A stretch of 64,000 nucleotides of DNA from Sabulicella rubraurantiaca (GTDB lineage Bacteria; Pseudomonadota; Alphaproteobacteria; Acetobacterales; Acetobacteraceae). Below, one piece after another: positions 34,506 to 42,857 of the stretch (position 1 is its first letter; every line of letters begins with the position of its first letter). The translations under genes and the position numbers were made by a program. The DNA lies in the NCBI RefSeq assembly GCF_017355885.1, contig NZ_JAFEUU010000001.1, positions 434,001 to 498,000 on the forward strand, given 5' to 3'. Under the pieces are notes generated by a model. The model did no database searches. It saw only the letters and a list, made by a program, of their open reading frames with translations, and was not told the origin of the DNA.

Positions 34506-35063
34506 ATGCGACAGCGCCGCATCTTCAAGCCCGCCCGATCCGAATCCCGGCTGGGCCGCGCGGCCCTTGTCGGCATCGCTGCCCTCGCTGGCGCAGTGCT
34601 GGCGGGAATCGGTTTGCCGTCAGACCTCATGGGCTCCGCTCCACGCAATGCGGACTGGCACTCCCCGGCCTCCGAGATCCGCATCCTGGACGGCGACACG
34701 TTGCGCCTCGGCGAGCGGACGCTCCGCCTGCACGGCATCGCCGCCCCCGAGCGCGGACAGTCATGCACCGACGCCAGCGGCCGCCTGTATGACTGCGGCA
34801 CCGCCGCCGCAGCAGAGCTGGCGCGCTTGGTCCAGGAGCGTGCCGTGGAATGCCGCGTGCAGGGACGCGACCGATTCGGGAGGGCGCTTGGGCTCTGCCA
34901 GGCCGGGGGTGCGGAGTTGAACGCCTCAATGGTCGCGAATGGCTGGGCGCTCGCAGATGCGGACAGCCTACCTGCCTTGGTTCCGCTTGAGGCTGAGGCC
35001 CGCGCTGCGCAGCGCGGACTTTGGGCTGGAGGATTCGAACCCCCCGCGCACTGGCGTCGCTGA
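34506..35063 (+). CDS. Thermonuclease (SNase-like) family protein
   Basis: 185 aa. A membrane anchor or uncleaved signal spans ~20-40 (AALVGIAALAGAVLAGIGL). The SNase fold follows: IRILDGDTLRLGERTLRLHG with the Asp metal ligand, the Glu in APERGQ, then CRVQGRDRFGRALGLC with the arginine. These are the catalytic positions of staphylococcal-type nuclease. It likely acts in the periplasm on DNA or RNA. Cysteines at CTDASG, YDCG and ECRV suggest disulfides. Confidence 0.88.
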   Translation: MRQRRIFKPARSESRLGRAALVGIAALAGAVLAGIGLPSDLMGSAPRNADWHSPASEIRILDGDTLRLGERTLRLHGIAAPERGQSCTDASGRLYDCGTAAAAELARLVQERAVECRVQGRDRFGRALGLCQAGGAELNASMVANGWALADADSLPALVPLEAEARAAQRGLWAGGFEPPAHWRR

Positions 35064-35081
35064 GGATCCATTTCGCAGCAA

Positions 35082-36017
35082 TTGCTGAGGCGGCTGCGCC
35101 TGCTCGTTACCCCTCTCGTGCCGGTTCCTCTCCGGGGCGTTTTGCGCCGTATCTGGGTGGATTACGTGCTCGGTCTGAAGGTTGATCCCGCCGTCGCCCT
35201 GCCCGAGCATGTGGAACGCGAGTTCCGCTCCTTCGCGGAATGGAAGGATTTCCTGGCGGAGAACGAGGTACTGGTCTCGCGCGCAAGGATGGAGTCCATC
35301 ATCGCCCATGCGCGGCGTCGCGGCATCCATTCCACGCTGCTCGGCCGCCTGCCCCCGAGCGCCGTCGAGCTGCGCGGCCTGAACATCAGGGAGGAGTTCC
35401 TGGCCGGCGGTTTCAGTCCCCGGCTCCGCGCAGTCATGGAGCGCGTGCTGAACCATCCGCGCGGGGGAAAGAATTGGGACCTCCGCATCCACGCACATGA
35501 AGCGCTGACCAACTTTGCCCTGCTGCTCCGCGGGCGCTACGCGCGCTGCCTCTGCTCCGAATACGCAGGGTCAGAGGAGGAGGCGCGGAAGCTTCATCCC
35601 ATCCCCTCGATTGACATCACCCGGTCCGGCCTTCCCGACGCTTCCTTCGACCTCATCGTGAGCAACGAGGTGTTGGAGCACGTGCCGGACCTCGACGCTG
35701 CGCTCCGCGACATGGCCCGCATCCTGGCCCCGGGTGGCCGCCTGATCGCAACCTTTCCAGTGGGCGAGGAGACAACCGACCAGCGCGCGGCGATGGAGGG
35801 CGGGACGATCCGCCACCTTGCCCAGCCCGAGTACCACGGCAACCCACTGGACCCGGAGGGCGGCTCGCTCGTCTTCCAAATCCCGGGCTGGGATATCCTC
35901 GACCAGGCGAAGCGCGCCGGGTTCCGTGACCCGCGCTTCGTCTTCATCTCCTCCCACTGGCAGGGCATGACCGCCAACGACCCGGCGGGGGTACTCGTCT
36001 TCGAGGCGGAGCGATAG
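35082..36017 (+). CDS. SAM-dependent methyltransferase
   Basis: 311 aa; the only start in reach is TTG 35082. The N-terminal ~90 residues are helical and basic. The methyltransferase half lacks a textbook glycine loop but has FDLIVSNEVLEHVPDLDAAL and MARILAPGGRLIATFPVG, the later core motifs of class I enzymes. The RYARCLCSEYAGS segment is where the SAM loop would be. The substrate is unknown; relatives cluster with cell-surface glycan genes. Confidence 0.8.
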   Translation: MLRRLRLLVTPLVPVPLRGVLRRIWVDYVLGLKVDPAVALPEHVEREFRSFAEWKDFLAENEVLVSRARMESIIAHARRRGIHSTLLGRLPPSAVELRGLNIREEFLAGGFSPRLRAVMERVLNHPRGGKNWDLRIHAHEALTNFALLLRGRYARCLCSEYAGSEEEARKLHPIPSIDITRSGLPDASFDLIVSNEVLEHVPDLDAALRDMARILAPGGRLIATFPVGEETTDQRAAMEGGTIRHLAQPEYHGNPLDPEGGSLVFQIPGWDILDQAKRAGFRDPRFVFISSHWQGMTANDPAGVLVFEAER

Positions 36018-36131
36018 GCCGCCGCCGGGGGGGCCAATGGACAAGTCTCCCACGGCGCTTATCTTGCGTTGCACAAGGATTGCCCGCCCGGCGGGCCCGC
36101 ACTCGATGTCTCAAGGAAGGTCGCCCGCACC

Positions 36132-37430
36132 ATGAGCCAAGCCTCTTCGATCACGATCACGCTGGAGGGTACCAACTCCTCCGCGTCCATGCCGCTGCTG
36201 ACGGGCACGCTCGGGCCGCAGGTGGCGGATATCCGCAAGCTCTACAACCAGCTCGGCGTCTTCACCTACGATCCCGGCTACGGCACGACGGCGAGTTGCG
36301 AAAGCAAGATCACCTATATCGATGGCGACGAGGGCGTGCTGCTCTATCGCGGCTACCCGATCGAGCAGCTCGCCGAAAAGAGCGACTTCATCGAGGTCTG
36401 CTACCTGCTGATGTACGGGGAGCTGCCGACCCGCACCCAGCTGGACAAGTTCCGTGACGGCGTGACGCGCCACACTATGGTGCATGAGCAGATCCGCCGC
36501 TTCTTCGACGGCTTCCGCCGCGACGCGCACCCGATGGCGATTATGTGCGGCGTGGTCGGCGCGCTGGCGGCCTTCTACCACGACAATCTCGACATCAACG
36601 ACCCGCACCAGCGCGAGATCGCGGCGTTCCGCCTGATCGCCAAGGTGCCGACCATCGCGGCCATGGCCTACAAGTACGCGCTGGGCCAACCCTTCGTGTA
36701 TCCGCGGAACGACCTCAGCTACGCGGCGAACTTCCTGCACATGCTGAATGCCGTGCCGGCCGAGCCCTACAATGTCTCGCCGGTGCTGGAGCGGGCGATG
36801 GACCGCATCCTGGTCCTGCACGCCGACCACGAGCAGAATGCCTCCACCTCGACCGTGCGCCTTGCGGGATCCACCGGCGCCAATCCCTTTGCCTGCATCG
36901 CCGCCGGCATCGCCGCCCTGTGGGGTCCCGCCCATGGCGGTGCGAACGAGGCGGTGTTGAAGATGCTGGATGAGATCGGGACGCCCGAGAACATCCCGAG
37001 CTTCATCGAGAAGGTGAAGGACAAGAACAGCAACGTGAAGCTCATGGGCTTCGGGCACCGGGTCTACAAGAACTTCGACCCGCGCGCGAAGATCATGAAG
37101 GAAACCTGCCACGAGGTGTTGGGCGAACTCGGGATCAAGGATGAGCCGTTGCTCGACATGGCGATGGAGATGGAGCGCATCGCCCTGACGGATGACTACT
37201 TCGTCAGCCGCAAGCTCTACCCGAATGTAGATTTCTATTCGGGCATCATCCTCAAGGCCATGGGCATCCCGACCAGCATGTTCACGGTGATCTTCGCGGT
37301 GGCGCGCACGGTGGGCTGGGTGAGCCAGTGGAAGGAGATGATCGAGGATCCGTCGCAGCGCATCGGCCGCCCGCGGCAGATCTACACGGGCGCCGCCTCG
37401 CGCGACTACCGCGCCGTGGACTCGCGCTGA
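36132..37430 (+). CDS. gltA: Citrate synthase
   Basis: 432 aa from ATG 36132, with AGGAAGG upstream. It has the hexameric-type features: the N-terminal beta domain ending in [18 protein letters not shown], the catalytic His region [19 protein letters not shown], and [15 protein letters not shown] with the second His. It condenses acetyl-CoA and oxaloacetate at the entry of the TCA cycle. It stands alone, not in an operon with its neighbours. Confidence 0.97.
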   Translation: MSQASSITITLEGTNSSASMPLLTGTLGPQVADIRKLYNQLGVFTYDPGYGTTASCESKITYIDGDEGVLLYRGYPIEQLAEKSDFIEVCYLLMYGELPTRTQLDKFRDGVTRHTMVHEQIRRFFDGFRRDAHPMAIMCGVVGALAAFYHDNLDINDPHQREIAAFRLIAKVPTIAAMAYKYALGQPFVYPRNDLSYAANFLHMLNAVPAEPYNVSPVLERAMDRILVLHADHEQNASTSTVRLAGSTGANPFACIAAGIAALWGPAHGGANEAVLKMLDEIGTPENIPSFIEKVKDKNSNVKLMGFGHRVYKNFDPRAKIMKETCHEVLGELGIKDEPLLDMAMEMERIALTDDYFVSRKLYPNVDFYSGIILKAMGIPTSMFTVIFAVARTVGWVSQWKEMIEDPSQRIGRPRQIYTGAASRDYRAVDSR

Positions 37431-37551
37431 AGGGCGCTTCCTGCAAGGGCGTTCTTCCCGGGATACTTGACAGACGGGCCGTCCCGCTTTCCCTTTTGGG
37501 GAGGACGGGGCGGTCCCTGACGCGCGCGTCCCGACTTCCTCCAGGAACTTC

Positions 37552-39057
37552 ATGATCGACGCATCCCTGCCCGTGGCGAGAAATGGCGTCCCGACCGGCA
37601 TCGCGGCGCTGGACGATATCCTGGCCGGCGGATACGAGGCCGGCCGCGTCCATCTGATCGAAGGCCGCCCCGGCTCCGGCAAGACCACGCTCGCGCTGCA
37701 GTTCCTGCTCGCGGCGCGCGAGCGGGGAGAACGCGCCCTCTACATCACGTTGTCAGAGAGCATCGACGAATTGCGGCAGTCTGCCGCGACCCATGGCTGG
37801 GATCTCGAAGGCATCGACCTCTTCGAACTGGTTCCCGCGGAGCTGAGCCTCGACCCTTCGCGCGAGCAATCGGTCGTCTACGCCTCCGACCTGGAGTTGG
37901 GCGAGACGGTGAGCCTGGTCATGGAAGCGGTGCAAAGGGTCCAGCCGCACTGCATCGTCTTCGACAGCCTTTCCGACATCCGGCTCCTCGCCGCCACCTC
38001 GCTGCGCTACCGACGGCAGGTGCTGGCACTCAAGCACTTTTTCTCACGCAATGGCGCCACCACCCTCTTCGTGGATGATCTGACGGAGGAGATGGACGAC
38101 GCCAACCTCCACAGCCTCGTCCATGGCGTGATCCGGCTGGAGCAGTTGACCATCGCTTTCGGAGCAGAGCGCCGCAGGCTTCGCGTGCACAAGATGCGTG
38201 GGCGCGCGTTCCGCGGCGGCTTCCATGACTACGTCATCCGCCGAGGCGGGCTGCAGGTCTTCACTCGGCTTGTTGCGGCCGACCACATGCCCCGGTCCGA
38301 GGATGAGGAGGAGTCGGTGCCCAGCGGCATCATCGAGCTCGACCGCATGCTGGGCGGCGGGCTCGAGCGCGGCACCTCCTCGCTCATCATGGGGCCGGCC
38401 GGATCGGGCAAGTCCACCCTCGCTCTGCAATACGCGATGACCGCGGTGAAGCGAAACGAACGGGCGATCTTCCTCTCCTTCGACGAGACGCGGCGCAACT
38501 TCCTCCGCCGGGCGAACGGGCTAGGCATCCGCCCCGATCAGGTGCCCGAATCGCTCTTCGCATTCCAGCAGGTGGACCCGGCGGAGCTTTCGCCCGGAGA
38601 GCTGTCCGGCCTCGTCCGCGCCGAGGTTCTGGATCGCGGGACACGGGTCGTGGTGCTGGACAGCCTGTCGGGCTACCAGCATGCGATGCCGGAGGAGCAG
38701 TTCATGCTGCTCCAGATGCACGAGCTGCTGACCTTCCTGAATCAGCGCGGCGTGCTCACGATCCTCGTGCTGGCGCAGCATGGTCTCGTGGGCCCGATGC
38801 AAACGCCCGTGGATCTCACCTACCTGTCCGACACCGTCCTCCTGCTGCGCTTCTTCGAGGCAGCGGCGGAGATGCGCCGCGCCATATCGGTGCTGAAGAA
38901 GCGCACGGGCGGGCATGAATCGACGATCCGCGAGTATCGCATCGACGCGCAGGGCATCCGTGTTGGCGAACCGCTCCGGCAGTTCTCGGGCGTCCTCACC
39001 GGCGTGCCTTCCTACGCCGGACAAGCCCGGGATCTGCTCGTGGACCGCGACGGCTGA
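37552..39057 (+). CDS. KaiC-like RecA-family ATPase with two domains
   Basis: 501 aa with duplicated KaiC/RadA-type P-loop domains. The first Walker A is GRPGSGKTTLALQF (~residue 41) and the second GPAGSGKSTLALQYAM (~281). The paired acidic catalytic residues are in LYITLSESIDEL and FLSFDETRRNFL. Bacterial KaiC homologues without KaiA or KaiB act in stress or light signalling rather than a true clock. The sensor kinase gene follows one base after its stop, so the two are a coupled signalling pair; which output they control is not visible. Confidence 0.9.
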   Translation: MIDASLPVARNGVPTGIAALDDILAGGYEAGRVHLIEGRPGSGKTTLALQFLLAARERGERALYITLSESIDELRQSAATHGWDLEGIDLFELVPAELSLDPSREQSVVYASDLELGETVSLVMEAVQRVQPHCIVFDSLSDIRLLAATSLRYRRQVLALKHFFSRNGATTLFVDDLTEEMDDANLHSLVHGVIRLEQLTIAFGAERRRLRVHKMRGRAFRGGFHDYVIRRGGLQVFTRLVAADHMPRSEDEEESVPSGIIELDRMLGGGLERGTSSLIMGPAGSGKSTLALQYAMTAVKRNERAIFLSFDETRRNFLRRANGLGIRPDQVPESLFAFQQVDPAELSPGELSGLVRAEVLDRGTRVVVLDSLSGYQHAMPEEQFMLLQMHELLTFLNQRGVLTILVLAQHGLVGPMQTPVDLTYLSDTVLLLRFFEAAAEMRRAISVLKKRTGGHESTIREYRIDAQGIRVGEPLRQFSGVLTGVPSYAGQARDLLVDRDG

Positions 39058-39058
39058 A

Positions 39059-41476
39059 ATGGCGGCCCGGCTCGGCATTCTGGCGCCAGTGGGCCGCGAC
39101 TCGCAGGTGGTTTCCGACATCCTGTCTGGCGTAGGCATTGACAACGTCGTCGCGCCGGATGCCCCTTCGCTCGTCGCCCTGCTCCGGCGGCGCGAGGTTG
39201 GAGCCGTCATCGTCGCCGAGGAGGCGATGGACCAGGATGCGCTCGCGCTCCTCGAGGGGTGGCTCCGGCACCAGCCGCCCTGGTCCGACCTTCCCGTCAT
39301 CCTGCTGACCCTCCGGCGCGAGGCAACGCTGCCGCGCTCCCACTTGGCCGAGCGGCTCGGGAATGTGACGCTGCTGGAGCGGCCGCTGCTGCCGGTCACG
39401 CTAGTTTCTTCGGCCCGCGCCGCACTCCGCGCACGTGCCCGCCAGCACGAGGCCGAGCGGCAGGTGGCGCGCCTGGCCGTGCAAGGCGCGCAGCTTCGCG
39501 AGGAACGCGACCGCACCCGCCGCTACCTGGAGGTCGCGGGCGTGATGCTGCTCGTGCTTGATGGGCGCGGCCGCGTCGCGGAGATCAATCCCAAGGGCGT
39601 CGAGATCCTCGGGCACCGCTCGGCGGAAGACCTGCTTGGCAAGGACTGGTTCGAGGCTGCGGTGCCGCCGCACCACCGGCAGGCATGGCGCGACACCTTT
39701 CAGCGCCTGATCTCCGGAGAGGAGCTGGACATTGCCTACCAGGAGAACGAGGTGCTGCGCGCGGATGGCAGCACGCGGGTCGTCGCCTGGCGCAACGCCG
39801 TACTGCGGGAGCCGGATGGGCGCTTCGCTGGGCTGCTTTCCTCCGGTGAGGACATCACCGAGCGCCGGGCGGCAGCGGAGGCGTTGCACGACCTGAACAC
39901 GACGCTGGAAGCGCGGGTCGAGGAGCGCACCCTGGCCCTCGCCACGAGCGAAACTCGGTTTCGCGGCATCTTCGACTCCTCCTTCCAGATCGCGGCCCTG
40001 CTTTCCACCGACGGCACGGTGCAGGAGGTGAATCGCACCGCCCTTGCCTGGGGCGGGCTGGCGGCGACGGATGTGGTGGGCCGGCCGATCTGGCTGAGCC
40101 CCCTCGCGGCTCATGATGCGGCCCTGGCGGAAACCCTGCGCGCCGATGTAGCGCGTGCCGCCGCCGGCGAGACGGTGCGGCGCGAGATCGAGATGCGCGG
40201 CGCCGGCGAAAGCCGGGCCTTGCTGGATTTCTCGCTGAAGCCGCTGACCGACGAGGTGGGCTGCGTCGTCTCCCTCGTCGCAGAGGGGCGCGACGTGACG
40301 GAACTCCGCACCGCCCTGGCGCAGTTGCACGAGACGGCGAAGATCGAGACGCTGGGCCAGCTGACTGGCGGCGTGGCGCATGACTTCAACAACCTGCTGA
40401 CGCCGATCATCGGCGCGCTCGATCTCCTCCGCACCCGCCATGAGGTAGATGCGCGTTCGGTGAAGCTGATCGGCGGCGCATTGCAAAGCGCCGAGCGTGC
40501 AGCGCTCCTGGTCCAGCGGCTGCTGAGCTTCGCCCGGCGGCAGCACCTGGAAGCAAGGCCAGTGGATATCGGCGCGCTGGTGGAGGGGATGCGCGACCTC
40601 GTCCAGCGCTCCATCGGTCCGCACATCACGGTCTCGGTCTCGGTGGAGCCAAATCTTGCTCCGGCTCGTGCCGACCCGAACCAGCTGGAACTTGCCGTGC
40701 TCAACCTAGCGGTGAATGCGCGCGACGCCATGTCGGGGGGAGGCCGGCTCGATCTGCGGGCGGAGGTGGTGGAGGCGCCGCCACGGCACGGCGGGCTGCC
40801 GCCCGGTTCCTATGTCCGGCTCTCGGTCAGCGACACCGGAACCGGCATGGACAGCGCCACTCTGGCGCGCGCGATCGAGCCCTTCTTCACAACCAAGGGG
40901 CCAGGCAAGGGCACCGGGCTCGGCCTCTCGATGGTGCACGGGCTCGCGGCCCAGCTGGGCGGCGCGCTCCGGCTCCGCAGCGCCCCCGGTGAGGGCACGA
41001 CGGCGGAGCTGTGGCTGCCCGTGGCGGCTGGGGAGGCGGAAGCACGGCGCGGCGGGACCGATGCCCCCGTGCCGCAGCCGAGCCGCGCCGCCGTGCTGCT
41101 GGTGGATGACGAGGAGCTGGTCCGCGCCGCGACGGCGGACATGCTGCGGGAGATGGGACACACCGTCACCGAGGCCTCGTCTGTCCATGCGGCCCTGGAC
41201 CTGCTGCGCGGCGACACGAAGCTGGACCTGCTGGTGAGCGACTACCTGATGCCGCAGATGCGCGGCAGCGCTCTGATTGCCGAGGCCCGGCGTTTGCGGC
41301 CCGACCTGCCTGCCCTGCTCATCACCGGCTATTCCACCCTCGGCGAGGGCGAGGCACAGTCCCTGCCCCGCCTCGCCAAGCCCTTCCGCCATGGTGACCT
41401 GGCGCGGGAGGTGGCGCGGCTGCTGCAGGGCGGCGCTGTGGTCAGCCTGGCCGGGCATCGCGCCGCGAAGGCCTGA
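39059..41476 (+). CDS. Hybrid sensor histidine kinase with C-terminal receiver
   Basis: 805 aa from ATG 39059, one base after the kaiC-like stop. Order: a receiver-like domain without the phospho-acceptor Asp (residues ~1-125), a coiled coil, two PAS domains (~155-285 and ~310-425), the kinase (H-box GGVAHDFNNLLTPIIGAL, N-box NLAVNARDAM, G1 SDTGTGMD, G2 GTGLGLSMVHGL), then a receiver with Asp in LLVSDYLMPQ. No membrane segments, so it senses a cytosolic signal. The pairing with a KaiC-like ATPase recurs in alphaproteobacteria. Confidence 0.92.
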   Translation: MAARLGILAPVGRDSQVVSDILSGVGIDNVVAPDAPSLVALLRRREVGAVIVAEEAMDQDALALLEGWLRHQPPWSDLPVILLTLRREATLPRSHLAERLGNVTLLERPLLPVTLVSSARAALRARARQHEAERQVARLAVQGAQLREERDRTRRYLEVAGVMLLVLDGRGRVAEINPKGVEILGHRSAEDLLGKDWFEAAVPPHHRQAWRDTFQRLISGEELDIAYQENEVLRADGSTRVVAWRNAVLREPDGRFAGLLSSGEDITERRAAAEALHDLNTTLEARVEERTLALATSETRFRGIFDSSFQIAALLSTDGTVQEVNRTALAWGGLAATDVVGRPIWLSPLAAHDAALAETLRADVARAAAGETVRREIEMRGAGESRALLDFSLKPLTDEVGCVVSLVAEGRDVTELRTALAQLHETAKIETLGQLTGGVAHDFNNLLTPIIGALDLLRTRHEVDARSVKLIGGALQSAERAALLVQRLLSFARRQHLEARPVDIGALVEGMRDLVQRSIGPHITVSVSVEPNLAPARADPNQLELAVLNLAVNARDAMSGGGRLDLRAEVVEAPPRHGGLPPGSYVRLSVSDTGTGMDSATLARAIEPFFTTKGPGKGTGLGLSMVHGLAAQLGGALRLRSAPGEGTTAELWLPVAAGEAEARRGGTDAPVPQPSRAAVLLVDDEELVRAATADMLREMGHTVTEASSVHAALDLLRGDTKLDLLVSDYLMPQMRGSALIAEARRLRPDLPALLITGYSTLGEGEAQSLPRLAKPFRHGDLAREVARLLQGGAVVSLAGHRAAKA

Positions 41477-41506
41477 CCTTCCGGCCCTTCCTGCGTTGGC
41501 AGGGCG

Positions 41507-42184
41507 ATGCGGTTCCTTCTGCTCCTTGTGGTCCTTGCGGGGCTGGGCTGGCTGGGCCTTCGCGTGCTGCCGCCGCAATGGAACCCGCGCACGCCGCTCG
41601 ACCTGCGCGCGCCGCCGAACCTGCTGACGCCGCTGAAGCTGGCGTGGCTCTCGCGCGACCCTGCCGCCTGCTTTGCGGCTTTCGAGAACTCGGGGATCAC
41701 GGCCATCCGCGTGCCCGACCGGCCATCGGAGGTGGGATGCGCGGTGGAAAGCGCCGTGCGCCTGCCGGGTCCGGTCGCGGCCAACCCCGCTGCGCCAACC
41801 GTGACCTGTCGCGTCGCCGCCGCGTGGGTGCTCTGGGAGCGCCACGGGCTTCAGCCTGCCGCGCGGCGCCATATGGGAAGCGAGGTCGTCTCCGTGCGCC
41901 ATCTCGGCACCTGGAACTGCCGCAACGTGAACCACGCGGCCAGCGGGCGCCGATCGGAACACGCCACGGCCAATGCCATCGACATCGCCGGCTTCCGTCT
42001 GGCCGATGGGCGCGAGGTGACGCTGCTGCGCGGCTGGACGGGCCCGCCAGAGCAGGCCGCCTTTCTGCGCGCGGCGCGCGACGGCGCCTGTCGCTCCTTC
42101 TCGGTGGTGCTAGGGCCGGATCGCGACGCGGCGCATCGCGATCATTTTCATCTCGACATGGGCACGTGGCGCGCCTGCCGCTGA
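41507..42184 (+). CDS. Extensin-like C-terminal domain protein
   Basis: 225 aa. A single N-terminal membrane segment or signal (residues ~2-20). The extensin-like domain carries SEHATANAIDIAGFRL with the metal-type His/Asp pair, and a late HRDHFHLDMGTW, the same arrangement as D-Ala-D-Ala peptidase-like M15 folds. Cysteine pairs (GCAVE, TCRVA, NCRNV, ACRSF) indicate a periplasmic protein. A cell-wall peptidase role is likely; plant extensin function does not apply. Confidence 0.85.
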   Translation: MRFLLLLVVLAGLGWLGLRVLPPQWNPRTPLDLRAPPNLLTPLKLAWLSRDPAACFAAFENSGITAIRVPDRPSEVGCAVESAVRLPGPVAANPAAPTVTCRVAAAWVLWERHGLQPAARRHMGSEVVSVRHLGTWNCRNVNHAASGRRSEHATANAIDIAGFRLADGREVTLLRGWTGPPEQAAFLRAARDGACRSFSVVLGPDRDAAHRDHFHLDMGTWRACR

Positions 42185-42242
42185 GGCAGGCAGGGCCAAC
42201 CCTCCCGGCATCGGCGCGTTACGCGCCGGAAAGCTGGGATTG

Positions 42243-42857
42243 ATGGCGCCACTCTTCACCCCTCGCGCCGATGCGCGGCTTCGGCTCGCGCTCGTCGTCG
42301 CGGCGCTCCTCGCCGTGCTCGCCCTGGCGCTCGGCTATGCCTGGGCGCGCTCCGGCTCGACATGGGCCATCGGAAAACCGACGGAGCAGCCCATCCCTTT
42401 CAGCCACGCCGTCCATGCGGGCCAGCTTGGGCTCGATTGCGGCTTCTGCCACAGCAACGCGGCGCGTGGTGCCAGTGCGGGGATGCCTTCCGGCGAGCTG
42501 TGCCTGGGCTGCCACCAGCGTGTCTGGAACGTCACCGCGCAATTCGCGCCCGTCCAGGCAGCAGTGGATACGGGGATGGCGACGCAATGGGCCTCGGTGC
42601 ACCGCTTGCCTGACCATGTCCGCTTCCACCACGCGGCGCACCTCGCTGCGGGCATGACCTGCGCGACCTGCCATGGCGCGGTGGAGACGATGCCACGAAC
42701 GGTTCGCGCGGAGACGCTCTCCATGGGCTGGTGCCTCGATTGCCACCGTGACCCGCGATCGCGCGGGCTGACGCCCGTGGGCCTCGGCGCGCAGCCATAT
42801 GTACATGCCGGGGTCGAGGTTCCTCCCCTCACCCGCTGCACGGTCTGCCACAAGTGA
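42243..42857 (+). CDS. actA: Alternative complex III subunit ActA (pentahaem cytochrome c)
   Basis: 204 aa from ATG 42243. One N-terminal membrane anchor (LRLALVVAALLAVLALALGY). Five CxxCH haem sites can be counted: CGFCH, CLGCH, CATCH, CLDCH and CTVCH. This matches ActA, the pentahaem cytochrome that passes electrons in the complex that replaces bc1. Its stop overlaps the GTG start of actB. It heads a six-gene operon in which every junction overlaps by four bases. Confidence 0.93.
   Translation: MAPLFTPRADARLRLALVVAALLAVLALALGYAWARSGSTWAIGKPTEQPIPFSHAVHAGQLGLDCGFCHSNAARGASAGMPSGELCLGCHQRVWNVTAQFAPVQAAVDTGMATQWASVHRLPDHVRFHHAAHLAAGMTCATCHGAVETMPRTVRAETLSMGWCLDCHRDPRSRGLTPVGLGAQPYVHAGVEVPPLTRCTVCHK

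Noticed and set aside
35024-35060. tRNA-like T-arm pattern (GGATTCGAACCCC) near the end of the nuclease gene
   Set aside because: No D arm, anticodon arm or acceptor pairing could be drawn on either strand; it is coding sequence.
37467-37472. TTGACA box upstream of the KaiC-like gene
   Set aside because: No acceptable -10 element at 16-18 bases; a single hexamer in GC-rich DNA is not enough.
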